Source: Roseibium polysiphoniae
Lineage (GTDB): Bacteria > Pseudomonadota > Alphaproteobacteria > Rhizobiales > Stappiaceae
DNA: 64,000 nt
Direction of reading: 5' to 3'
NCBI RefSeq assembly: GCF_014842925.1
Contig: NZ_JACYXJ010000001.1
Location: 434,001 to 498,000, forward strand
A program made the translations under genes and the position numbers. This document shows positions 8,440 to 18,824 of this stretch, in pieces (positions within the stretch are counted from its first letter, which is position 1; every line of letters begins with the position of its first letter). Below the pieces are notes generated by a model. That model did no database searches, was not told the origin of the DNA, and saw nothing but the letters and a program-made list of their open reading frames with translations.

Positions 8440-10629
8440 TCAGGCTGGTGCGCTCTCGCTCTGCTTGGCGTCTTCCATATAGAGCGACTGGGCAAAAGAC
8501 GGAAAGGCGACAGCTGGCATGGGCTTGCTGAAGAGGTAGCCCTGAAAGACGGTGCAGCCGAGCGACATGAACCTTTCGAGCTGTTCCTCTTCCTCGATGC
8601 CTTCCACCATGACCGAGATGCTCATAGACTCGCCTAGTTCCAGAATGCTCTTTACAATCAACTCGTTTGCCTTGTTGAGGGCAACATTTGTCAGGGACCG
8701 GTCGATCTTGATCGTGTCGAGAGGCAATTCCTTGAGATAGTGGATCGATGTGTGCCCCATGCCGAAGTCATCCAGGGCGATCCTGACGCCGGCGATCCGA
8801 AGTTCATGAAGTGTCAGCACGGCGCGTTTGTCCGGGAGCAGGGCGCTGGTCTCGGTGATCTCCAGTTCGACCTGTTTGGGTGTCAGCCCACTTTCTCGAA
8901 TGATGTGGAGAGCCTTTTCGCAGAAGTCGGGGTTGCTGAGCTGGCGAGGCGAGACGTTGACGGCGAGCGTGCAATCCTCCGCAAGCCAGTGGCTCCATTC
9001 AGCGCGTTTCGTGCAAGCCTCGCGCAGGATGAAGAAGCCGAGCTCGTCCAGATATCCGCTTTCTTCGGCCAATGCGATGATCAGGGGAGGCGCAATTCGG
9101 CCAAGAGACGGGTGCTCCCAACGCAGCAGCGCTTCCGTGCCCGAAACCTCCCGGTTTCTGACATTGATTTGCGGCTGATACTCCAGGAACAGCTGATTGG
9201 AGCTTTTCACGGCCTCGTCAAGGTCGCGGGCCAGCGTTGTCGCCAGCCGACCTTCAGCCCCATGCATTTCGAGAAGGTGAGCACCGGCAAACTGCGCGTG
9301 CTGGCTCTCAACCTGGTTATTCAGTGTTTCCAGAAGTTTGACATTCCTCAGCATGCCCACCTGTTCAGACAGTCGAACGAAGGGGACGTAGATCAGCGTT
9401 CCAATCACCAGACCGACGACCTGCAGCAAAGAGCCCGCGATGGAGCCCGTGATCAGGTAACCGCTGGCAAAGACCGGTGTCGTCCAGGTGGCATATTCGG
9501 TTATGCGCGGCACAAGGTGGAGGTCGATTGCATTGTAGGCGACGAAGGCTTGCACCAAAGGCGTGGTGATCAGGGGAATGACATAGAGCGGATTGAGAAC
9601 AAGAGGGATCCCGTACATCAATGGCTCATTGACGTTGAACAGGGCCGGTATCAGCGCAATGAACGCGAACTTTCGGCTTGTGGCCGTTTTTCCTGCGATC
9701 ACCAGCGCGAGAATGAGGCAAAGGGTGCTGCCTGACCCGCCCATGCGGGTGAAGAAGTCAAAGAACTGCGCGGTGAGAATATAGGGAGGCATCGTTTCGG
9801 CGCGCGCGGCCAGCGCGTTTGCATCAGCGGCCTGATCGAAAACGACCTCATGCACCGGGGAAAGAATGTTGGGCCCGTGAAGGCCGAAAAACCAAAGCAC
9901 CTGGGCAGAGAATTCATAAAGAAGCGAATAGATCAGCTGGTCATTCGCCATTGCGGGAATGGAGACCAGAAAACTTGCGAACAATGCTTCGAGCCCGGGG
10001 GCAATGCTGATCATCAACAGCATCTTGGCGATGCAGAAAATCACGATTGTCGCCATGGCGGCCGGCATGAGCAGAAAGACATCACCAATAAGCGGATCAT
10101 GCCCGAACGCGCCGACAGGTAAACGGAGGGCGCGAAACTGCGACAGCCTGAACAGCAGCCAACTTGCGAGGGCCGATGTTGCCAGCGCAGTGAGGATGTT
10201 GTCGCGGAGGGACAGAACCTCCAAGAAACCTGCATCGCCATCTGGGGCGACGATGACGAAAAAGCAGGAAACCACGACCATTGTTGTCAATGCCGAGTTC
10301 GCACGCAGTTGACCCGGTCTCCACGGCTGAAGGTTCGTCAACGTGATCGAGAACCCGATCAGTACGACCAGCGCCGCGATGCCGAAGCTACAGTCGATCA
10401 GCGCATCGCAGAAGCTTGTGAAGTGCGGGCTCTTGAGAAAGCCAAATGCCGGAAAGGGCGGGTGCCGAAGCAGCAGGGCGATGGCGCCGAGCATGATCAG
10501 CGGCAGCGAGAGCGCCAAGCTTCGGTGTGTCGCGATAAAGTATGGATTGTGTTCAAATCGCTCAGATAGATCCAGAATTCCGGTTTTTAGCCGGGATATT
10601 TTCGCATCCGTGCGATTTGTACTTTGCAT
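8440..10629 (-). CDS. PTS EIIC-like membrane domain fused to an EAL (c-di-GMP phosphodiesterase) domain
   Basis: This 729-residue protein joins a polytopic region resembling PTS sugar permease EIIC domains (about residues 30-420, ~10 hydrophobic helices, with NEPLMYGIPLVLNP typical of EIIC) to a C-terminal EAL domain (about 465-720). The EAL domain keeps its catalytic signatures: GTEALLRWEH (EAL position written EAL), NVSPRQL, LEITETSALL, LDDFGMGHTS, MVEGIEEEEQ and QGYLFSKPM, so c-di-GMP hydrolysis is expected. No EIIA or EIIB domain is present in the protein or nearby. A sugar-sensing or transport-linked control of c-di-GMP is an inference. Confidence 0.88.
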   Translation of the reverse strand: MQSTNRTDAKISRLKTGILDLSERFEHNPYFIATHRSLALSLPLIMLGAIALLLRHPPFPAFGFLKSPHFTSFCDALIDCSFGIAALVVLIGFSITLTNLQPWRPGQLRANSALTTMVVVSCFFVIVAPDGDAGFLEVLSLRDNILTALATSALASWLLFRLSQFRALRLPVGAFGHDPLIGDVFLLMPAAMATIVIFCIAKMLLMISIAPGLEALFASFLVSIPAMANDQLIYSLLYEFSAQVLWFFGLHGPNILSPVHEVVFDQAADANALAARAETMPPYILTAQFFDFFTRMGGSGSTLCLILALVIAGKTATSRKFAFIALIPALFNVNEPLMYGIPLVLNPLYVIPLITTPLVQAFVAYNAIDLHLVPRITEYATWTTPVFASGYLITGSIAGSLLQVVGLVIGTLIYVPFVRLSEQVGMLRNVKLLETLNNQVESQHAQFAGAHLLEMHGAEGRLATTLARDLDEAVKSSNQLFLEYQPQINVRNREVSGTEALLRWEHPSLGRIAPPLIIALAEESGYLDELGFFILREACTKRAEWSHWLAEDCTLAVNVSPRQLSNPDFCEKALHIIRESGLTPKQVELEITETSALLPDKRAVLTLHELRIAGVRIALDDFGMGHTSIHYLKELPLDTIKIDRSLTNVALNKANELIVKSILELGESMSISVMVEGIEEEEQLERFMSLGCTVFQGYLFSKPMPAVAFPSFAQSLYMEDAKQSESAPA

Positions 10630-10981
10630 TTATTGCTCCGCAACGAGGCCTCGGCGCATATGCCAAAAGGCGTGGCGTAACTCCAACGTGATATGAGAGT
10701 GAAAGTTGTAAATAATAATATAAATCGTAGAAAATGACATGGGCGGAAAGCCGAAGAGTGTCGGTAGTTATTATAAGCCGACTAAGAAAGTTGTGCTGCC
10801 TGAGGCCAGCTTAAATCTGTCCATTTTGAGCGCGACGGAATGAAGGTATCTAACAAACCTATTGTTATATTTCGCTTTTTTGATTTGTTTGACGTTTACG
10901 TCAAAACAGCGTAATCGCATTTGATAGGAGGATTGCGGATCTCGCGGCCAACGCGCGAGGCCATTCTTGGGAGGACAAGCA
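10630..10981. other. Intergenic region upstream of the valine-catabolic operon
   Basis: About 350 AT-rich bases lie between the divergent EAL-fusion gene and the acyl-CoA dehydrogenase gene. The only strong feature is the perfect palindrome at 10888-10905. A GC-rich imperfect inverted repeat (about 10938-10962) and the GGGAGGA ribosome site follow. No open frame is supported. Confidence 0.5.
10888..10905. promoter_or_regulatory. Perfect palindrome resembling a LiuR operator
   Basis: TTTGACGTTTACGTCAAA has two perfectly complementary 8-base arms around TT. It lies 77 bases upstream of the first branched-chain acyl-CoA gene. The sequence is close to the motif described for the MerR-family regulator LiuR, which controls branched-chain amino acid degradation in proteobacteria. 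Regulator identity is inferred; no liuR gene is in the window. Confidence 0.6.
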
Positions 10982-12121
10982 GTGGATTTTTCGCTCAGTG
11001 AGGATCAGCGTGCGTTTCGCGACATGGCTTCGGCCTTTGCGCGAGACGAGATGGAGCCCTATGCCCGGGAATGGGATGAAAAGGCGTATTTCCCCCAGGA
11101 GACCCTGCGTCAGGCGGCATCTCTCGGATTTGGCGGAATCTATGTGCGCGAGGATGTTGGTGGTTCGTCCCTGACGCGCACCGATGCGGCGATCATATTC
11201 GAGGAATTGGCCAAAGGCTGTACATCGACGGCCGCCTATATCTCCATTCACAACATGGGCGCCTGGATGATCGACACCTATGGGTCGCAGGAGCTGCGCA
11301 AAGCCTATCTGCCCGATCTCTGCACCATGGCCAGGTTCGCCAGCTACTGTCTGACTGAGCCGGGATCCGGATCGGATGCGGCCAGTCTCAGGACGTCGGC
11401 TAGAGAGGATGGCGATCACTATGTTTTGAACGGCTCAAAGGCATTCATTTCCGGCGGCGGCGTCAGTGATGTCTATGTCACCATGGTGCGGACCGGCGGG
11501 GAGGGCCCCAAGGGAATCAGCTGTGTCGTGGTCGACAAGGACACGCCCGGCTTGTCCTTTGGCGCGCAGGAAGTGAAGCTTGGCTGGAAGAGCCAGCCAA
11601 CCGCTCAGGTTAATTTTCAGGACTGCCGCGTCCCCAAGGCAAACCGGCTCGGTGCCGAAGGCGAAGGCTTCAAGATCGCCATGGCCGGCCTCGATGGAGG
11701 ACGCATCAACATCGGCGCCTGTTCGCTCGGCGCTGCCCAGACCTGTCTCGACCGTTCAACAGCTTATTTGAAGGAACGCAAGCAGTTCGGCAAAGCCCTG
11801 GCAGAGTTCCAGGCCTTGCAGTTCCGTCTAGCGGACATGGCAACCGAGCTGGAGGCGGCAAGGTTGCTGCTCCACAAGGCCGCCGGTCTTGTCGACGGGA
11901 AGACTGCGGATGCCACCAAAATGGCAGCTATGGCGAAGCGTTTGGCGACTGATACCGGCTTCAAGGTGGTCAACGAAGCGCTGCAGCTTCATGGCGGCTA
12001 TGGCTATCTGCGCGACTATCCGATCGAGCGCTACCTGCGCGATGTGCGCGTGCACCAGATTCTGGAAGGCACCAACGAGATCATGCGCGTCATTATTGCC
12101 CGCCAGCTTCTGGCGGAGTGA
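10982..12121 (+). CDS. Isobutyryl-CoA/short-branched-chain acyl-CoA dehydrogenase
   Basis: A 379-residue flavoprotein of the acyl-CoA dehydrogenase family. It contains the acyl-CoA dehydrogenase signatures [14 protein letters not shown] (FAD/substrate loop) and [20 protein letters not shown] near the C-terminus, with [17 protein letters not shown] near the N-terminus as in human ACAD8. The next genes encode 3-hydroxyisobutyryl-CoA hydrolase and 3-hydroxyisobutyrate dehydrogenase, so isobutyryl-CoA from valine is the likely substrate. GTG 10982 is chosen as start because GGGAGGA lies seven bases upstream; FAD-linked electrons would go to ETF. Confidence 0.92.
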   Translation: MDFSLSEDQRAFRDMASAFARDEMEPYAREWDEKAYFPQETLRQAASLGFGGIYVREDVGGSSLTRTDAAIIFEELAKGCTSTAAYISIHNMGAWMIDTYGSQELRKAYLPDLCTMARFASYCLTEPGSGSDAASLRTSAREDGDHYVLNGSKAFISGGGVSDVYVTMVRTGGEGPKGISCVVVDKDTPGLSFGAQEVKLGWKSQPTAQVNFQDCRVPKANRLGAEGEGFKIAMAGLDGGRINIGACSLGAAQTCLDRSTAYLKERKQFGKALAEFQALQFRLADMATELEAARLLLHKAAGLVDGKTADATKMAAMAKRLATDTGFKVVNEALQLHGGYGYLRDYPIERYLRDVRVHQILEGTNEIMRVIIARQLLAE

Positions 12122-12168
12122 CCGGGCCCTTTCAGCTAGAAATTTCGGATCCCCAGGAGGCCTCGCCC

Positions 12169-13203
12169 TTGACCGACGACATTCTCTTCGAACAGCGCGG
12201 CTTTGCCGGCGTTGTCACGCTCAATCGCCCCAAGGCGCTCAACGCACTCAATCACCCGATGGTCACCGCACTGGCGGCAAAGCTGACAGAATGGGCCGGC
12301 GATGACAGCATTCGCCATGTGGTCCTGACCGGGCCGGGGGAAAAAGCCTTTTGTGCCGGCGGCGACATCCGCAAGATCTATGACATGAAGCTGGCGGGAG
12401 AGGCTGGGCTTCCCGAGTTCTTTCGCGATGAGTATCTGCTGAACGCGCAGATCAAGGCGTTCTCCAAGCCCTATATCTCAGTGATTGACGGCATCGTCAT
12501 GGGTGGCGGTGTCGGTCTCTCTGCCCATGGAAGTCACCGCGTCGGCACGGAATTCACGATGTTCGCCATGCCCGAAACCGGCATCGGCTTCTTTCCGGAC
12601 GTCGGAGGGACCTATTTTTTGCCGCGCATGCCGCGCTTCACCGGCACCTATTGCGCCATGAGCGCCGGGCGCCTGAAACAGGCGGACGCCTATGAAACCG
12701 GTGTCCTGACCCACACCATTCACCGGGACGGCGTCGAGCAGCTTTTGAAGGCGCTGGAAACGAGTGACGACGTCGATGGCGCAATCGAAGCCTGTGCCGT
12801 CGACGCTGGTGCGTCCGAATTGATGAAACAAGCCGATCTGGTTGAAGCGGCCTTTTCTGCCGGCTCGGTGTCGGCAATTATGGAGCAGCTTGACGCTTCA
12901 GGCCATGAATTCGCAGCAAAGACCGCCGCTGCCATCCGCTCAAAATCCCCGACCAGCGTCCATCTCGCCTTTGAGCAGATGCGCCGGGGCGCTTCCCTGG
13001 ATTTCAATGGCTGTATGAAACTCGAATACCGAATTGTCAGCCAGGTTCTCCAAGGTCATGACTTCTTTGAAGGCGTGCGCGCGGTGCTTGTGGACAAGGA
13101 TCATGCGCCAAAATGGCAGCCCGATCAGTTAGATCAGGTAGACAGCGCCGATCTGCAGGCGTATTTCGAAGAACCAACAACAGGCGACCTTCCACTGACC
13201 TGA
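12169..13203 (+). CDS. 3-hydroxyisobutyryl-CoA hydrolase (enoyl-CoA hydratase/isomerase family)
   Basis: The 344-residue crotonase-fold protein most likely hydrolyses 3-hydroxyisobutyryl-CoA in valine degradation. Crotonase motifs are GVVTLNRPKALNALN, the oxyanion-hole FCAGGDIRKIYD and IVMGGGVGLSAHGSHRV; the Glu of PETGIGFFPDVGGTYFLPR and the ~350-residue length distinguish HIBCH-like hydrolases from hydratases. TTG 12169 is preferred because AGGAGG lies eight bases upstream. A GTG at 12118 would overlap the previous stop (GTGA) and give 17 more residues, so the start is uncertain. Confidence 0.88.
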   Translation: MTDDILFEQRGFAGVVTLNRPKALNALNHPMVTALAAKLTEWAGDDSIRHVVLTGPGEKAFCAGGDIRKIYDMKLAGEAGLPEFFRDEYLLNAQIKAFSKPYISVIDGIVMGGGVGLSAHGSHRVGTEFTMFAMPETGIGFFPDVGGTYFLPRMPRFTGTYCAMSAGRLKQADAYETGVLTHTIHRDGVEQLLKALETSDDVDGAIEACAVDAGASELMKQADLVEAAFSAGSVSAIMEQLDASGHEFAAKTAAAIRSKSPTSVHLAFEQMRRGASLDFNGCMKLEYRIVSQVLQGHDFFEGVRAVLVDKDHAPKWQPDQLDQVDSADLQAYFEEPTTGDLPLT

Positions 13204-13215
13204 TCGGATCCGGCC

Positions 13216-13629
13216 ATGATCACCAGCTTCCAGGACCTTATCAAAACGCGCCCGCCGTGGAGCACGGTCCTGATCTGGTATCTCAGAGGCATTGCGCTGC
13301 TCCTGGTCGGCGGTGGCATCATCCATTGGGCGCGCATCGTCGGCTTCGTGCCCTGGCGCGGCCTGTGGTTCTGGGACATGCCAATCGAATGGCAGGCAGC
13401 GACCGTCTTTTTCGCCGTGCTCGATCTCGTGGCGGCCACGGGCCTTTGGCTGGCGGTGTCCTGGGGAACGGTGATGTGGCTCTTTCGCGCCATGAGCCAG
13501 ATCGTGATGCATTCCCTTTTTTCCGATATCTATGGGCGCCGCCCTTACGAGATCTCCTTCTACATTCTGACGATCGCCATCTATCTCCTGCTCATGTATC
13601 TGATGGAGCGTGAGAACCGCACCAATTAG
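13216..13629 (+). CDS. Small integral membrane protein (DUF6163-like)
   Basis: This 137-residue protein has four predicted membrane helices (around residues 18-38, 60-80, 82-98 and 112-130) and no catalytic motif I recognise. The helices include VLIWYLRGIALLLVGGGII and ISFYILTIAIYLLLMYLM. It matches my memory of the uncharacterised alphaproteobacterial DUF6163 family. It lies 12 bases after the hydrolase gene and before mmsB, so it is probably cotranscribed with valine catabolism, but a functional link is unproven. Confidence 0.75.
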   Translation: MITSFQDLIKTRPPWSTVLIWYLRGIALLLVGGGIIHWARIVGFVPWRGLWFWDMPIEWQAATVFFAVLDLVAATGLWLAVSWGTVMWLFRAMSQIVMHSLFSDIYGRRPYEISFYILTIAIYLLLMYLMERENRTN

Positions 13630-13703
13630 CGGGACTTTGTCGGGATCATCTTCGTCCTGGCCCTGGCGCCGGGTTTTCAGTCATTCGCCATCGGGAGGAA
13701 AAC

Positions 13704-14597
13704 ATGGCAACGAACATCGGTTTCATCGGGCTTGGCAATATGGGCGGCCCCATGGCTGCCAACCTGGTCAAGGCAGGCCATAAGGTCTCCGGCTTTGATC
13801 TGTCCGAGGCAGCACTGGCTGCGCTCGAGGCTGCAGGTGGAAGCCGTGCCGAGAGCGTTGCCGATCTTGCCGAAGGCGCTGATGTGATCGTCACCATGCT
13901 TCCGGCCGGTGCCCATGTGCGCAAGATCTATCAGGGCGAAGGCGGCATCCTCGACAACGCACGTCCTGGCACGCTCTTGATTGACAGCTCCACGATCGAC
14001 GTCGACAGCGCGCGCGTTGTCGCCGCCGCTGCTGCCGGCAAGGACATGCCGATGGTCGACGCACCCGTGTCTGGTGGTGTCGGCGGCGCGACGGCCGGAA
14101 CGCTGACGTTCATGGTCGGCGGACCCGAAAATGCATTTGCTGCCGCCAAGCCGTTTCTGGACATCATGGGCAAGACGATCGTTCACGCCGGTGACGCGGG
14201 CACCGGGCAGGCTGCCAAGATCTGTAACAACATGATCCTCGGCATTTCGATGATCGGTGTCAGCGAAGCCTTCGTCCTTGCTGAACGACTTGGTCTCGAT
14301 CCGCAGAAACTTTTCGACATTTCCTCAACCGCTTCTGGGCAGTGCTGGGCGTTGACGTCCTATTGTCCCGTCCCGGGACCCCTGCCGTCTTCTCCGGCGA
14401 ACCGGGATTACCAGCCTGGCTTTGCGGCTGAAATGATGCTCAAGGATCTGAAGCTGGCCCAGGACGCAGCACATTCCTCAGGGGCAGGGACGCCACTGGG
14501 GGCGCAGGCCGCCGCGCTTTACTCCCTGTTCTGCAATTCAGGCGGTGAAGGCGTCGACTTCTCGGGTATCGTGAAATACCTGCGCGGAACATCATGA
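13704..14597 (+). CDS. mmsB: 3-hydroxyisobutyrate dehydrogenase
   Basis: MmsB oxidises 3-hydroxyisobutyrate to methylmalonate semialdehyde with NAD+. The 297-residue sequence starts with the Rossmann motif IGFIGLGNMGGPMAANLVKAG, followed by the substrate-binding DAPVSGGVGGATAGTL and the catalytic lysine region GTGQAAKICNNM; the C-terminal KDLKLAQDAA helix is also conserved. GGGAGG lies just upstream of the ATG. Together with the two upstream acyl-CoA enzymes it forms consecutive valine-degradation steps; methylmalonate-semialdehyde dehydrogenase is not in the window. Confidence 0.95.
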   Translation: MATNIGFIGLGNMGGPMAANLVKAGHKVSGFDLSEAALAALEAAGGSRAESVADLAEGADVIVTMLPAGAHVRKIYQGEGGILDNARPGTLLIDSSTIDVDSARVVAAAAAGKDMPMVDAPVSGGVGGATAGTLTFMVGGPENAFAAAKPFLDIMGKTIVHAGDAGTGQAAKICNNMILGISMIGVSEAFVLAERLGLDPQKLFDISSTASGQCWALTSYCPVPGPLPSSPANRDYQPGFAAEMMLKDLKLAQDAAHSSGAGTPLGAQAAALYSLFCNSGGEGVDFSGIVKYLRGTS

Positions 14598-14750
14598 ATC
14601 AAATGTTTCAAGCCTTTGGACAAACGCCTGAAAACATTTAACTTCTGATTCAGCGTGTCTCTTAAGCGGATTTTAGAAGCGTCTGTGTACTGTGATGATC
14701 AAGGTGGGAAAAATATCCACCGAGTGACAGGTATATAGAGGCGCAAACAT

Positions 14751-15263
14751 ATGATCACCGCAACAAGGGCAGTCGATGCAGTGGTACAGGGCGAAGGGGA
14801 GACGGAAATCAAACCGCTCTACCTGGAAGCGCTGACGCTCGTTGAGCGGCTGCATCGTCGACTCCTCGATGTTATCAAGGATGAGTTTGACCGTATGGGC
14901 CGGTCCGATGTGAACAGTGTGCAGGCTCTGCTCCTATTCAACATCGGCGACGCCGAACTGACGGCAGGCGAGCTGCGGACACGCGGCTACTACCTGGGGT
15001 CAAACGTATCCTACAATCTGAAGAAACTGGTCGAGACCGGTTACATTCACCATCAGCGTTCGCGCATGGATCGCCGTTCGGTCCGTGTCTCCCTGACCGA
15101 CAAGGGCCAGGAAGTCGCAAGGATCGTCAATGATCTTTACGAGCGTCACATGCTGTCGGTGGAGCAGGTGGGCGAGATCGGACCGGAAGACTTTGTTTCC
15201 TTGAACAAGTCTCTCCGCCGTCTGGAACGCTTCTGGACCGACCAGATCTTGTATCGTCTCTAA
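14751..15263 (+). CDS. ldtR: MarR-type winged-helix regulator LdtR
   Basis: The 170-residue MarR-fold protein has a winged helix with recognition segment RTRGYYLGSNVSYNLKKLV and wing HHQRSRMDRRSVRVSLTDKG. It matches LdtR, described in Candidatus Liberibacter asiaticus and Sinorhizobium as the regulator of the neighbouring L,D-transpeptidase ldtP and of osmotic-stress tolerance. The same ldtR-ldtP order is seen here. ATG 14751 follows a plausible promoter region; a terminator-like hairpin separates it from ldtP. Confidence 0.88.
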   Translation: MITATRAVDAVVQGEGETEIKPLYLEALTLVERLHRRLLDVIKDEFDRMGRSDVNSVQALLLFNIGDAELTAGELRTRGYYLGSNVSYNLKKLVETGYIHHQRSRMDRRSVRVSLTDKGQEVARIVNDLYERHMLSVEQVGEIGPEDFVSLNKSLRRLERFWTDQILYRL

Positions 15264-15291
15264 AATTTAGCGACAGATCCAGATGACGAGA

Positions 15292-15322
15292 AACGCCGTT
15301 CCGGGTAAACTGGGACGGCGTT
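15292..15322 (+). terminator. Hairpin after ldtR
   Basis: Arms 15292-15302 and 15312-15322 form an 11-bp stem with one G-T pair and a 9-base loop, 28 bases after the ldtR stop. The following TCCTCGTTCTG has only a poor T tract, so termination may be partial. Confidence 0.5.
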
Positions 15323-15568
15323 CCTCGTTCTGCCATCGGCCTCGTGTCGGGCAGGAAGGAAGTCGCCCGCTTGACCAAAATTTGCCTGCGGATGCGTTTC
15401 GTCAGAGCTCAATTGTGGCACTGCGACATGATCTGGACACATTGAAATGGCTTGGTTAAGGGGATTGTGCGAAGATGATGTGCCCAGCTGGCCTTTTTTG
15501 ACGCCATTTTGTTAAGCAAGATAATGCTAGGCACCACGTAAGTTCCTAGCTGCGAATTTCGACTGGTG
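15323..15568. other. Promoter region of ldtP
   Basis: Together with the hairpin just upstream, this makes a 305-base stretch without a gene. It is AT-richer towards ldtP (TTTTTTGACG, TTTTGTTAAGCAAG). LdtR probably binds here by analogy with other Alphaproteobacteria, but I could not identify a convincing operator. Confidence 0.35.
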
Positions 15569-16945
15569 ATGTGCACGATGATGAACCTTGGCCGATCTTT
15601 TGATTTCCGTCCCGAACTGCTGCGCTCTACTGTAGCAAAAGCCGCGCGTTTTGGCGGAAAGGGCGACCTTGGCAGGTTCGCCGTCTGTGGCGCGATGCTG
15701 TCGTCGATGTTGGTCGGCTTTAGCGTGACCGCGATCGCCGAGTCACAGTCTCCTCTTCAAGCTCTGCGTCAGCATCAGCAGCGCGTTGAGTGGGAAGATC
15801 GTTTCGATGCGACGATGGAATCGCTGCAGGCGATGAAGTCGTCGAACCCGACGCTTTCACCCGAAACGGCAAATTACATCTCCGTAGCAATCGACCATTA
15901 TTCACGGATTGTGCAGCTGGGCGGCTGGGGCCGGGTCAGCGATGCCGGCAAGCGCCCGCTGCGTATCGGCGCAAAGGATGCGCGCGTTCTTGAACTGCGC
16001 AAGCGTCTGATGGCCTCTGGCGATCTTGAACAGACCGCCGGCCTTTCCAACACATTCGATTCCTACGTTGACGCGGGTCTGCGCCGGTTCCAGATGCGCC
16101 ACGGCCTGATCCCGGACGGTGTTCTGGGCAGTTCCACAGTGACGGCGCTCAATGTCCCCGCTGAGGTGCGCCTGCGTCAGCTTGAGACCAACCTGATACG
16201 CCTGCGTGCCATGTCGGGTTTCCTGGGCGACCGCTACGTGATGGTCAACATACCCGCAGCCGAGATCGAAGCCGTTGAAAACGGCCATGTCCGCTCGCGC
16301 CACAACGCAGTTGTTGGCAAGATCGACCGGCAGACGCCGATCCTCAACAGCAAGATCTACGAGCTGAACTTTAACCCCTACTGGACCGTCCCCGTCTCGA
16401 TCATCCGCAAGGACCTGATCCCGAAGATGAAGGAAGACCCTCAGTATCTGGCCAAGAACAAGATCCGGATCTTCGACTGGAAGGGCAATGAGCTCAGCTG
16501 GCAGCAGATCGACTGGAACACGGAAGAAGCGACGAAATATCAGTTCCGTCAGGAACCGGGCGAGATCAACTCCCTCGGCAGCGTGCGCATCAACTTCCAC
16601 AACCAGCATCAGGTCTATCTGCACGACACGCCTTCGAAGTCTCTCTTCGGCAGTGACTATCGCTTCCACTCCTCAGGTTGCGTGCGTGTGCAGAACGTCA
16701 AGGAACTCGTGACCTGGCTGCTTCAGTCCACCACACCGGACTGGAACCGTGCGCGCGTTGACGACATGATCCGCGTAGGCGAGCGCGAGGATGTCCGGCT
16801 CAAGTCGAGCATTCCGCTCTATCTCACCTACATCACCGCCTGGTCGACTGCTGATGGTGTCATCCAGTTCCGCGATGATATCTACAACCGCGATGGTCTG
16901 TATTCCGCCCCAGATGACATTGCCGGGTTCACGGCGCGTCTCTGA
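15569..16945 (+). CDS. ldtP: L,D-transpeptidase (YkuD domain) with peptidoglycan-binding domain
   Basis: A 458-residue exported enzyme that forms 3-3 cross-links in peptidoglycan or anchors proteins to it. A hydrophobic signal segment lies near residues 38-58 (MLSSMLVGFSVTAIAE). A PGBD-type peptidoglycan-binding domain (about 130-200, RRFQMRHGLIPDGVLGSST) precedes the YkuD catalytic domain (about 220-400) with YLHDTPSKSLFG and the active-site FHSSGCVRV, the cysteine being the nucleophile. The length exceeds simple YkuD proteins and fits the PGBD-YkuD class. Start is ambiguous (GTG 15566, ATG 15569, 15578, 15581; no strong ribosome site). Confidence 0.92.
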   Translation: MCTMMNLGRSFDFRPELLRSTVAKAARFGGKGDLGRFAVCGAMLSSMLVGFSVTAIAESQSPLQALRQHQQRVEWEDRFDATMESLQAMKSSNPTLSPETANYISVAIDHYSRIVQLGGWGRVSDAGKRPLRIGAKDARVLELRKRLMASGDLEQTAGLSNTFDSYVDAGLRRFQMRHGLIPDGVLGSSTVTALNVPAEVRLRQLETNLIRLRAMSGFLGDRYVMVNIPAAEIEAVENGHVRSRHNAVVGKIDRQTPILNSKIYELNFNPYWTVPVSIIRKDLIPKMKEDPQYLAKNKIRIFDWKGNELSWQQIDWNTEEATKYQFRQEPGEINSLGSVRINFHNQHQVYLHDTPSKSLFGSDYRFHSSGCVRVQNVKELVTWLLQSTTPDWNRARVDDMIRVGEREDVRLKSSIPLYLTYITAWSTADGVIQFRDDIYNRDGLYSAPDDIAGFTARL

Positions 16946-16968
16946 CCAACACATGATCTCGACCGGTC

Positions 16969-16999
16969 CCGGACTTGGAGCAGGTCTTGCCAAGTCCGG
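16969..16999 (+). terminator. Hairpin after ldtP
   Basis: A perfect 10-bp stem (16969-16978 with 16990-16999, CCGGACTTGG/CCAAGTCCGG) begins 24 bases after the ldtP stop. A short pyrimidine-rich stretch TCTTTCTC follows around 17008. It is a likely intrinsic terminator although the T tract is imperfect. Confidence 0.55.
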
Positions 17000-17056
17000 C
17001 CGGGCGTGTCTTTCTCATGGTTCTGAGTTATCTGATCGCGGAATGAGTCTGCATCC

Positions 17057-17290
17057 ATGAGCCGCCAAGGTCCCGTTCCAGGCGAAATCTACATCGAGTT
17101 TCATCCCGTCGGCCAACAGGTCAAGGTGACGGCGATTGACGCATCGACGGGCATCGAAGTGGTGGTCATCGGGCCGTCCAAGGCCGCCTCGGCAGATCTC
17201 AAAAATCTCGCTGTTCGCAAACTCTTGCGCCGGATCGAGCGCGAAGCGCCGCCAGCCGCGCCATCACCGGCACGCGGCCGCGTTGTCTGA
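17057..17290 (+). CDS. Small conserved protein (DUF6898-like)
   Basis: A 77-residue protein, MSRQGPVPGEIYIEFHPVG onward, with a predicted beta-rich core (VKVTAIDASTGIEVVVIGP) and a basic C-terminal helix (LAVRKLLRRIEREAP). It resembles the short uncharacterised family I know as DUF6898, commonly upstream of glyA in Alphaproteobacteria. No catalytic residues are evident. About 200 bases separate it from glyA, so cotranscription is uncertain. Confidence 0.7.
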   Translation: MSRQGPVPGEIYIEFHPVGQQVKVTAIDASTGIEVVVIGPSKAASADLKNLAVRKLLRRIEREAPPAAPSPARGRVV

Positions 17291-17486
17291 CGCGAGCAAG
17301 ATCCTCAAATATGTTTCGCCCAAAGGGTGTCGGTTTTGTGAGGCCCTGCGTCGGCGTGGCTCTTGGATCGCTGTCGTCTCTATGGTAGTTCCGACGCCAA
17401 CAGAATGCGGCAGGCTGCTGATGCCGATGTCGCGCTGCAGGGCATAGTGCCCCACTTGTCGAGCTCCAGCTGAAAAGGAAGGTGCG

Positions 17487-18800
<1,314 letters not shown>

Positions 18801-18824
18801 TTTGGCCGCCTAACGGAGAACAGC

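Noticed and set aside
17291..17486. Possible riboswitch upstream of glyA
   Set aside because: The 196-base leader has some pairing but none of the conserved cores of SAM, glycine or THF riboswitches that I could recognise.
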